Shown here piece after piece: positions 35,326 to 44,193 of a stretch of 64,000 bases of DNA. The stretch lies in NCBI GenBank assembly GCA_012862575.1, contig BLSF01000012.1:310001-374000 (forward strand), written 5' to 3'. The translations under genes were made by a program, and so were the position numbers. How positions within the stretch are numbered: the stretch's first letter is position 1; every line of letters begins with the position of its first letter. The notes beneath the pieces were generated by a model. It ran no database searches, was not told the origin of the DNA, and was given only the letters and a program-made list of their open reading frames with translations. The stretch comes from Parietichytrium sp. I65-24A (Eukaryota > Sar > Bigyra > Thraustochytrida > Thraustochytriidae).

Positions 35326-37869
35326 TTAGCACTGTGACTCCAGGTTTGCGAGCAGCTCATTCTCCAACAATGCTGGGAACTCTACACAGAGATCCGAGAT
35401 TAGCTTTGCGACGTCTTGACGATGAGGACCATCTTCCTGCAAAACTTCCTCCAACATTTGCGCCACGAGTTCCTGCTGTGAACTAAAGTCTTGGTCGTGA
35501 AATAGCACTTGCACGGCTTCGTAAAAGCTTCGGTCTTCCATAACCGGGTACCCCAGTTCTGTAACCCACAATTTGATGATGTGAACGGCCAAAGCAGAGC
35601 ACTCGATCCCACAACTCGTTGAGCGATATACTAAAGATCTCAACGAGTCATAAAGACTCATATTACTATCAGGCCTCTTGGACTCTTTGCTTTCATCGCT
35701 GATCTTTTCTTCGTTCGAGAAGTCTATGTCTTCACAACTACCGATAACGAGTGACAGCAGCAACTCAAGGTGGCTGGTTTCCAAGGTCTTCATGTTCGCA
35801 GCTTTGGTGATCCTAGTAAGCTCATAGGCAATTGCGTCTGCGTCCCAGAGTGACGGGAGGGGCGGAAGATGGTAAACACCTCCACTGGCGCTCTGGACTG
35901 GAAGTTGCTCGAGATCTGTCACAAGGCCGAGCAAACTGTCCATGCGGTAGTCGTCCTTTTCAGCGCCATCCGGAAGCGCATTCGCCCTCTCAGCAAGTTC
36001 GAGAAGTATAGCGACATAATCTTCTGCGAGACCAGGGATCTGTGCAAGATGCTGCCCAAGGTATGACAAGCCAACCTTTTTCACCGCCACGATGGCCTCA
36101 CGATTGAAAACTTTTCTTAGCGCGGAGACGCAACTATCGAGAGATGACTCGCTGTCAGGTATTAAGTTCGCTGTGTTGTCGTACTCATCCAAAAATTTGC
36201 TGCAGACAATGACGAGCTGGCATTGAACCTCCCACCAGTCGTCACTTGCAAGACGGTGCAAGTGCGGGACCAAACGTGGCAAAGAGTGAGGATCATACTG
36301 TATAATGACTGCAAACATGGCAAGCGAAGCAGCGCGAAGCGTAGGTGATGCGTGCGAGGTACCGATGAGAGCGTAATATGCGTAAAGGTCAAGCAGCTCG
36401 ACACCGGGGCTTCGTAAGGAGAGATTTTGCTCCATAAAGATCAGAATCGTGAGACAATGAAGAAAAATCGTCAGATCGTCAAGTGCATCATGAAGCTTTT
36501 TGACGAAAATAATTCGGGACTTGGAGTCCTTCTCCACAAAGCTGCCCAAAACCATCAGAATAGAACGCCTCTTCTTCGCGTTTTTGGTCAGCATTGTCCG
36601 TAGTCTGGGCATCCCAATTTGCATCACTACATCAAGTACTGCGGCTTTGGACTTAAACACGTCATGTAGATCGGCTTGACGTAGGAGCATTTCACCAAAT
36701 TTACAAAATACCTCCTTTGCGGCATCAAACGCTTCGGTGTCTTCCTTCAAGCAATCCATCAGATCTGTTAAAAGATTGACCGCCGTCCACAAATCCGAGG
36801 ACTGTATCTGGTGGTCAAGCTGTTCGAACTCGCGAGCGATCCTATCCAGTACACTAATGGTGTCAAGATCGTTAACTCCCAAAGCCTCTGCATCCAGCTC
36901 CTCCCGGTGCAAGCAAGCGAATCTCCCCAAAGAAGGGGCAGAGCTGCCCTTATACGCTTCTTGCTTGACCCTTGCTCGGACTAGCCCAGAAAACGTGGCC
37001 TCCAAGCCAAGGAAGCCACATTTTTCTGCAACCGCTTTGTCCATCATCTCTGTAACAGAGACTAGCTGCTTGGATTCCCCGAACTTGCCATTGAAGGCTC
37101 GGGTCAAATTGAGAGAAGACGCGCCTTGCATGTCCTTTGCGGCTCTAAGCATAGAAGTGCTCCTACTGAGTTGTCGGACCTTGACTTTTGTAGCCAGCAC
37201 GGACTGCGAGTCAAGCTGATTGACTGCGTGATATGGTGCCCCATTAGAGTAATTCGCTCGCTCACTAGACTTTGTTTCCAAAGAGGAGGCAGTGCTTGCT
37301 TCCTCCGCCACTTTGCGCTGAGCAGATCTTTCTTCAAGCGTTCTTGAGTGGTGCAGCTCCAAAACGCTTTTGATATTGCTCTCGAGGGTTCTACTGTCTT
37401 GTATCGTAAGCAAATCAGGATCCTTGAGTCTCGCTTTGACAAGGTGTGATGCTGTTGCTTTTGCAAATGGCGGAATTCGCAGTTCCTTCTTCTCCACTTC
37501 TGGCTTGTTTAGCTTTTTCTCGGTGAGTTGAGAATAAATACTTTCTAGAAAACGAGCTGCCGAGCCATTGTGACTGTGCATAATCTGCGTGATTTGCTCC
37601 GGGACAAACTCAATCCCCCATCGCCGAAAGAGCCTCTGCAACTGATACCAGTTGTCCTTTTTGGAGGTCATTCCAGCACCGTTAGAATATGCGTGGATGT
37701 TCAAATCACTTTCAAAGTACCTTGACATTATTTCAGCCACCAAGAAACCATTCGCGAAGTCCCGTTTCACATTTTTTACAGAGTAAGACAAATCCAAGCT
37801 CTGAATCCATCTCAAAACCTCCCGCGGAAGAGAATTTTCGTTCATTGTGCGCCCAAGACAGTCTGACAA
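35326..37869 (-). CDS. SPATA4-type CH domain protein with helical-repeat tail
   Basis: 847 residues. The N-terminus (about 14-115) is a CH_2 domain like SPATA4/CLAMP: LPREVLRWIQSLDLS, VKRDFANGFLVAEI, NWYQLQRLFRRWGI. The rest (about 330-840) is alpha-helical and resembles ARM/HEAT repeats, with helix pairs such as LRAASLAMFAVIIQYDP and EAIVAVKKVGLSYLGQHLAQ. SPATA4-like proteins are ciliary/sperm proteins, and CH_2 domains bind microtubules. Animal SPATA4 is short, so the long repeat tail is an addition. It is divergent from PACRG, 1.3 kb away. Confidence 0.75.
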   Translation of the reverse strand: MSDCLGRTMNENSLPREVLRWIQSLDLSYSVKNVKRDFANGFLVAEIMSRYFESDLNIHAYSNGAGMTSKKDNWYQLQRLFRRWGIEFVPEQITQIMHSHNGSAARFLESIYSQLTEKKLNKPEVEKKELRIPPFAKATASHLVKARLKDPDLLTIQDSRTLESNIKSVLELHHSRTLEERSAQRKVAEEASTASSLETKSSERANYSNGAPYHAVNQLDSQSVLATKVKVRQLSRSTSMLRAAKDMQGASSLNLTRAFNGKFGESKQLVSVTEMMDKAVAEKCGFLGLEATFSGLVRARVKQEAYKGSSAPSLGRFACLHREELDAEALGVNDLDTISVLDRIAREFEQLDHQIQSSDLWTAVNLLTDLMDCLKEDTEAFDAAKEVFCKFGEMLLRQADLHDVFKSKAAVLDVVMQIGMPRLRTMLTKNAKKRRSILMVLGSFVEKDSKSRIIFVKKLHDALDDLTIFLHCLTILIFMEQNLSLRSPGVELLDLYAYYALIGTSHASPTLRAASLAMFAVIIQYDPHSLPRLVPHLHRLASDDWWEVQCQLVIVCSKFLDEYDNTANLIPDSESSLDSCVSALRKVFNREAIVAVKKVGLSYLGQHLAQIPGLAEDYVAILLELAERANALPDGAEKDDYRMDSLLGLVTDLEQLPVQSASGGVYHLPPLPSLWDADAIAYELTRITKAANMKTLETSHLELLLSLVIGSCEDIDFSNEEKISDESKESKRPDSNMSLYDSLRSLVYRSTSCGIECSALAVHIIKLWVTELGYPVMEDRSFYEAVQVLFHDQDFSSQQELVAQMLEEVLQEDGPHRQDVAKLISDLCVEFPALLENELLANLESQC

Positions 37870-39163
37870 GCCGTGAACTCCTTCAGCGCAACAAGCTTCG
37901 TCACGACGACCCTAGCCAGCACAGCAAAAGTTTTGCAGCTCTCTGCTTCCGCTCGAGGGCAAAGCGCTCAGCCACTCGCCCGTGGAGGATACGACTACTC
38001 GCTGGGCATGCAACTTGGTGACGCAAAGTCTTTGGACTCTCACACGCCTCGCTTCGGCACGGCACCCTCGCACTCCATCTCCTATCTCCTATCTCCAACC
38101 TCCTATCTCCAATCTCCTATCTCCTGGACGCGATTCCGCTTGGTGGACAAGAGATGCGTTACATCACGTTGTTCCGGAGGCCGAGGCACTGTGGCTACAC
38201 CATCACGTACCATCACGTACCATCACGTCTCTAACACATATTACCATAAATGATGACCAGGGACTTGGTACCGGTAGGTATAATGTACGGAACCGATGGG
38301 TTCTCTACACTCGACTAGCTTCCTGATGCTCCTGATGCATACAAGACACTGCTCTTTCGTCCTGATGGAAAGAGACACACAAGCGTTGCTTTTAAATTTC
38401 GTGACACCATAGCGTTCTTTGTCTGATCATTGTATTTTACAGTTAAAAGCTGAGAAACTGGTAGCGCCTGCCTAACTTTAAATTGATGGAAATCAGTTCC
38501 AGGGAAAGCGAACGATAGTGACTGGTGGTAACCCCTGCAATAGTCGACCAGCAGCATTTGATAACACTTATTAGAACCGGTAGTACTTCGAAGGTGAGCT
38601 TGAGGTTAGCTTGAACCTAACCCAACACCTTCGACACCCTTGACTGAAAGGTCCGTTGCCACGGTCAAATGAGGCCTGGCCCGCGGCGCCGAAAAGTTAT
38701 CACAACATGACCCATTGGAAGTGACGGCGGCCCAAAACTAACTCTTTACCATTCTCGTGCCAAGAAAACAAGCTGGTTTTACACAAAAATGTGAACAACG
38801 ATTACTTCCTCAGTTTACCAACTTCTGCCCTCGCACATCTTCACACCCCTTTTCACACGTACCTGCTTGTACCTTGCCTAGCTGTGCACACAGCAAGCTG
38901 CAGTAACAGTAGAGGAAGCAGCGCGGATTCGAGCTTTTGGCAGACACCTCCGCGCTGGAAATTCTCACATCGAGAGGCATGGCCTTTTGGTCCTCTTGTC
39001 AGCACTTGAGCCGAGGTTTCGCTTCATAAAGCTGACACATATCTCGCTTAAAGTGCCGAGGTTTGGGGCGTTCACAGCGGCTGCAGTCACCTTGAGAGAC
39101 GAACGCTTTTGCAAGCACGCACCAGGGGGTGAGCGAACAAAACGCGCTGCGACACAGGGAGCA
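37870..39163. promoter_or_regulatory. Divergent promoter region of SPATA4-like and PACRG genes; two short tandem repeats
   Basis: No gene seen. A CTCCTAT/CTCCAAT repeat spans about 38072-38125. (CATCACGTAC)x2 plus CATCACGT lies at 38201-38228; it contains CACGT boxes. Sharing of one control region by two ciliary genes is inference. Confidence 0.35.
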
Positions 39164-40206
39164 ATGGTATTCACGGAGCACATTGGGCCTGACGCGAGCA
39201 GGGCTCGCTCAGCTTGGGGTTCGCGCTCGTCAAGAGACGGTGGCTCTGGGAATGCGGATGGCCTCAGACGAGGGGCAAAGGATGGAGCTTCGAGGCCTCT
39301 TGCATCTCCGAAAATAGTGGTCACACCTAAGCGCGCTGCGGTTTACCCAAAGTGGGAGTCTGGAGGCGCTGGCGATGAAGCTATTCCAAGCTGCTTGCCT
39401 CGCCGAGCACGAGAAACGCGAACCTCTTCGAAGTCGCAGCGGCCACAACCAAAGCTTGCGAGTAGCACCGCCAAACCAAAACTTCGCCCAAAGCCAGCGC
39501 CGCCTGTCGCCGGAGCTTGGACAAGCAAGCCCACAACGCACTCCAATTCCCCGACTGCTTTCAAGGTATATTACGACCGGGGTGATATTCCAGCGCGTGT
39601 TGGGCATGGTGCCAAACGCAAGGTTCATTGGAAGTGCAACATGGACACTCTTGACTACCATGTGTGTAAGTTTTTCGGCAGCCTTTTATTCTCAGTATAT
39701 ACTTTTTTGCGAGTTCTAGTAGAGACGCAATGACTGACGTTTTGTTCTGATCAGATTTGCCTGTGTTTTTCGATGGGTTACGAGACACAAATGAGCCATA
39801 CAGCTTCTTGGCATTCAGTGGTGTCCAGGACTTGCTAGAGCAAGGTCGCGACCGTGTGCTTCCGATCGTTCCGCAACTAATTTCGCCTCTCAAGAAGGCA
39901 CTGAATTCAAAGCACAAGGAGACTCTTTGCAAAGTACTCCAGGTCATTCAGACTCTGTGCGACATCCCCTACGTTGGCGAAGCCCTTGTTCCATACTATA
40001 GACGCCTTCTTCCAGCCTTCAACCTGGTGCTGCTTCTGGAGAAGAGAACCAACATTGGTGACAGAATCGACTATTCTCAGCAGAAGAGAGAAAACCTTGT
40101 GGACCTCATCAACGAGACACTAGAGAAAATGGAGGACTCGGGCGGCGAGTTTGCGTTTCAGAACATCAAGTACATGATTCCGTTTTATGAAAGTACATCG
40201 ATTTAA
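39164..40206 (+). CDS. PACRG: Parkin co-regulated gene protein (PACRG)
   Basis: Two exons, 39164-39665 and 39755-40206, with an 89-nt intron (GTAAG ... GATCAG); 317 residues. Splicing gives LDYH-VYLPVFFDG, matching LDYHHYLPLFFDGL of animal PACRG. The core (about 125-317) is strongly conserved: KVYYDRGDIPARV, ILPVLPQ-like VLPIVPQLISPLKKAL, ALVPYYRRLLPAFN, IDYSQQKRENL, FQNIKYMIPFYES. PACRG is an inner-junction protein of axonemal doublet microtubules. The N-terminal 125 residues are basic and disordered. The frame is open to an upstream ATG at 38987, but the 39164 start is closer to the known size. Confidence 0.93.
39666..39754 (+). other. Spliceosomal intron, 89 nt
   Basis: Donor GTAAG, acceptor TGATCAG. 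The phase-1 join builds the tyrosine codon in VYLPVFFDG of PACRG. Confidence 0.9.
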
Positions 40207-40722
40207 ATGAACAGCCCAAGACTAAAAACACTTGAATAACCGGAAGAAATATATAGAGATCGTACGTATATATACGGCTTTCAAAACATTATTTCGCTAG
40301 TACTTTAAGAGTCGCACCCAGCTTTTCTGAGATCTTAAAGATGTGGACATTCTCTCCGCAAGCACCGCAAGCTTGCGAACCTGCAACATCCCGGAACCTG
40401 TGGGTGCTTTACTACCGCCCCAGCATGATTGAGCTAAGCTACTAGTGACAGACAGAGACTCGCGGGTACAGAGAACCCTTCTCTCAACCGTTTTCAATTG
40501 TGATAGTAACTACTAGTAACCGGACTAGACCACGAGTACTGTCATGTGTAGTATTCGCACGCACAAGACATCACAAGACGAGAAAAGCATTTGTGGGTTG
40601 GACTCGGTCAGAGAGACACAAACGCGAAGCTGCAAGGGCGCGTGAGGCTGAGTTTGAGAAAACCAGCGAAACCGGCGAGACACGAACGCGAACACGAACA
40701 CGAAACTATCGGGCAAAGCAAG

Positions 40723-41309
40723 ATGGCTGAGGACGGGATAGAGCAGGTAAGTCTCCTCGGTGTCTGGGCTCTTGGTGCTTGTGTGTCTGACTCGCGCGAA
40801 CTGACGACTGTGTCGGGTGCGCAATCAACGCGTAGGACTTTGACATCGACCTTGCCGTGAAAAGCATACGGAAAGCTATTAAAGATACCTTTGATGGGCA
40901 GGATTGCGTCGACACAGAAAAAAAAAACCTTGACAAGTGGACAAAGTCTATCTCTGACAGCGTTTTGAAGCAATGTCAAGACAATTGCAACTGCAAGTAT
41001 TCAGGTAAGTGAAGAGAGAGCTATCGCTCGATGCCGATGCGGGCGCAGACATACTCACCAGCGTCTCCTGCCTTTTGCTCAGTCGTCACTGTTATTGGCC
41101 AGAAAGTCGGAGCAGGATTCACAGCCCACAACAAAATGTACTGGGATTGCAATCATGTCGAAGACGGAGGAGATACGTTTGTTAAAGTGTCGTGGGAAAA
41201 CGAGTCGATTTTTGTGCTTGTCACATTGTACGCAGTAAAAGTGATGGCCTATTTCAGCCAAGAGCAAGTCCGCGCTCTGAAGGCTATGGAGTTTGACGCT
41301 GGATTGTAG
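40723..41309 (+). CDS. Tctex-type dynein light chain (DYNLT)
   Basis: Three exons, 40723-40746, 40836-41004 and 41083-41309 (introns 89 and 78 nt, both GTAAGT/AG); 139 residues. The spliced protein reads MAEDGIEQ-DFDIDLAVKS, then KWTKSISDSVLKQC. KYS-VVTVIGQKVGAGFTA follows, and then SWENESIFVLVTLYAVK. This matches DYNLT1/Tctex1 (KYIVTCVIMQKNGAGL and RWENKTMYCIVSAF in animals). Light chains of this family bind the dynein intermediate chain and cargo, in the cytoplasm or cilia. It is longer than usual (about 113 residues) because of a C-terminal extension (YFSQEQVRALKAMEF). It lies next to PACRG on the same strand. Confidence 0.88.
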
Positions 41310-41548
41310 CTGTGTGTCCTCTAGAGAACCAAGCTTGTAGAAAAATACTTCAGCGCCACTGTCAGGAAGTCTTCTTGCGGCTCAACTTGCGACGGGCTCC
41401 CGTCAAAGCAGAAGATGTTGTAAATCCCGCTGCCAAACCACCAGAACTTTACAGAGCTTATTTTAAAGAAGAATATGAATGAATGAAAAATTCAGACTGA
41501 TTGGGAGAATCAAATCATAATCAAGTTTGCAGCTCAGAAAAAAGGGCC

Positions 41549-43222
41549 TCAGCGGCGCTTCTTTCGCGCTCTGCTAACGGACAACATTGTTCCCGCTTGC
41601 CCAGGTCTGCCATTCAGGTATTTGATTGCCTCATCAGCGCTCTGCAGTGTCTTCAAAGTGATGAACCCGAAACCTTTGCCCTCGATTATGTGTATGCGAG
41701 GGCTGCCCGTCCGATCGTCCTTCTCGATGCCGTAGTGCTCGAAGAGCCGCAACATCTCGTTAAATGCCGAGCTGCTCTCTTGCGGCAGTCCCGAGACGTG
41801 CAAAACCCGTTCCTCGAATTGCTGAGTGTGTGCAGAAGGCCTGATGTGATGTGAGCGGCCTCTGCCACCGCCGCCGCCCGAAAACCCGCTTGAGAATCCA
41901 CCTGACGGAGGAGGGGCACTGCCTGGAACTCCTGACCCCGAAAAGCGATGGTGCTTTGAGCCATGAAATTTGCCATCCGAAGCACCAGGGTGCTGCAACA
42001 ATGTAGACTTTGCAGCCACCGGTTTCTTGTACCCCCACCAAACTCGATTTATGATCACGTTCTCGGCATCCCCGAAGCGAGATTCCTTTACAGGCACCAC
42101 CAAATAGAGGTTATCATTAGCACGCAAGTACTTGGCATCTGCGCGATTTCGAAAGGAAGAAATATGCTTGCCGTTGAGATACACCACAAATTCGCTCGGG
42201 AGAACGTGTATGCGGAGCTCAAATTGCTCGTTCTTCACGATGGGAAAGCCCTCAATACTTCGGTCAGCCTTTCCCCAAACCTGCTTAGAGAATGAGCTTT
42301 GAACGATGAGCTGCTTTCCCCAGCCATCGCGTGGATTGAAGTGATACAAAATTACCGTGTCCGGGTCCTTCTCGTCGTGCAACCTGTCAGGCGATATGTT
42401 TATGCAAAACCTCTCCGAAGAAGTCGGCATTTTCCCCCAGATCACCAGGGTGTTTCCTCCCTTGCCATTAGCATCGTCATTGAAAGAGAGATTCGGAAGC
42501 TCGCAAATAAGCGGCTCGGAGTTTTCTGTGGAATTCCAGTCACTAGTCTGTATGAATCTGTCTTCTTCAAATTCCGACCCGCTACTCGGAGATATGAAAC
42601 AATTTGCAAGCGGTTTGGATTGCAACATTACCGGCGGGGGAGGTGGTGAACTTGGTGACCCTCCCACGCCAGACGAGGTAGCAGCTCCGTGAGACGCACT
42701 ACCTGTCGATTGCTGTTCTTCTGGCTGATAAACCATGAGACGGGGCCGTTTGACGGTTGCGCGGTCACGCTCAGTCCTTGCCAAGGACTTAAAGTTTTGC
42801 TTTCCAAAAGATGCAAAAGGTTTGTTCGGCCCCACTTTCAGAACAACCTTTTTGGACTTTGCGTACTTCTCCAAAAGCCTAACCTCTTCCTCTGTAAGAT
42901 CTAAAATACCACGGTACTGTTCCGGAATTACAAACCCTCGCTTTTCCGCTTGAGCAATTGCGCTACCGCCGCTACCGGGCGCGGCAACAGGTGCCAAAGA
43001 TGACGATGAAGAAGACGCCGCACCAGATCCCTTGCTACCAGACTTTGTCTTTAATTTTTTTCGGACTGAGGGCGTGTACTCGTCGTCCAAGATGTGGTCG
43101 TCAAACGCCTCGTCCCCGTCCTCCATCTGGTATTCATCTTCGCTGATCTCTGCGCTGCTCACGCTAGAAGAAGACTCCGCCTGGCGCTTCAGAGGGAGCT
43201 TAATCCGGATCTTTGTAGCCAT
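41549..43222 (-). CDS. Galectin-fold plus RRM protein
   Basis: 557 residues in one uninterrupted frame. The N-terminus (1-200) is Ser/acidic and basic, with KKLKTK and Pro-runs. Residues ~255-390 match a galectin carbohydrate-recognition domain: GNTLVIWGKM, FCINISP, ILYHFNPRDGWG, LIVQSSFSKQVWGKADR, FELRIHVLPSEFVVYLNGKH. Of the eight sugar-contact positions, H294, N296, R298, V307, W316 and R321 are kept; the second Asn is S309 and the Glu is A319. A Gly/Ser/His linker leads to an RRM at 472-553 (RNP2 VLHVSGL, RNP1 KGFGFITL) and a basic tail KKRR. It probably acts in the nucleus on RNA; sugar binding is doubtful. I know no named protein with this combination. Confidence 0.8.
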   Translation of the reverse strand: MATKIRIKLPLKRQAESSSSVSSAEISEDEYQMEDGDEAFDDHILDDEYTPSVRKKLKTKSGSKGSGAASSSSSSLAPVAAPGSGGSAIAQAEKRGFVIPEQYRGILDLTEEEVRLLEKYAKSKKVVLKVGPNKPFASFGKQNFKSLARTERDRATVKRPRLMVYQPEEQQSTGSASHGAATSSGVGGSPSSPPPPPVMLQSKPLANCFISPSSGSEFEEDRFIQTSDWNSTENSEPLICELPNLSFNDDANGKGGNTLVIWGKMPTSSERFCINISPDRLHDEKDPDTVILYHFNPRDGWGKQLIVQSSFSKQVWGKADRSIEGFPIVKNEQFELRIHVLPSEFVVYLNGKHISSFRNRADAKYLRANDNLYLVVPVKESRFGDAENVIINRVWWGYKKPVAAKSTLLQHPGASDGKFHGSKHHRFSGSGVPGSAPPPSGGFSSGFSGGGGGRGRSHHIRPSAHTQQFEERVLHVSGLPQESSSAFNEMLRLFEHYGIEKDDRTGSPRIHIIEGKGFGFITLKTLQSADEAIKYLNGRPGQAGTMLSVSRARKKRR

Positions 43223-44193
43223 GATTTTCCTCCTTGCCTAGCTCGCTAGCTCGCAGGAAAGGGGCAGGCAGCGAGAGGGGCCGGCCCTCTGTTGAGCTCA
43301 ACACGTGGCTCACGTGGCTCAGAAATCAGTGAGCGCGAAGGATTCTGACGCTCCTGGCGTCCTTCGGAACCCTCGGTCTCTTCGTCCCTTGGCACGCCAC
43401 GACTTACAGCAACACTACGCTGCAAAGCGAGTCGCGCGAGTGTCCGCCGGTCTGCGCACTCCAAGGGGTCCTCGAGGATGCTGGTAATGCCTGTAGCGGC
43501 TATCGCTATTCCAGCGCTCGCTAAGGAATACTTACTTCAGCAACTCAATTTAGCAGCTCTAGCTAGCATGCTCTATCCTAGCTTGGCTGGCTCTAACAGA
43601 AACTATTGGGAGTCTCATTGATTCTAGAGGAGTGTTAAGGATAGATAGTCGAACTTAGCACAGACTCCTAAATAGCCCTAGCTTACCGGTTCATCATAGA
43701 CTGAGTGCCGCTATTTTGTCAATTTTGTCTTTCAAAATTCATCAATTATAATATAAACTTCAAGAACTTCTGAACGAATAGGATGACGCAGATTCGGAAT
43801 ATGCCAACGAGAAATTGGGGATGGTGTTTGGGATTCTTGGAAACGGAAACAAGCTCTCCTCGTACACAGATTAGCATGAGGTACATGTGGAACCGAAAGC
43901 AGGCGGACAATACTGAATCGGAAGAAACCAGTGTGCCAACAAATAATTGACCCGAAAACAAAGCAACTTACTGAGCCAGGCTCGGACACAAACTTTGGGG
44001 GTAATGGCTTGTATATATATATACTAGTACATAAATTCTATCTTTTGCTTGCAATCCAGTTCCTCATTTCATAATATACTTTGTTGCTCAACCCGGCCCA
44101 CAGCATCCTACGCACAAACTCGGCAATATGTACTTGCAGGCAGCATTCCGAAGGGCCGAAGGAACGTTGATGGAGCCCGAATAAGAGCGAAAT
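43223..44193. other. Intergenic, no gene seen
   Basis: Spacer between two minus-strand genes. Nothing coding was seen. A TA run (about 44011-44025) is followed by ACTAGTAC. Confidence 0.5.
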
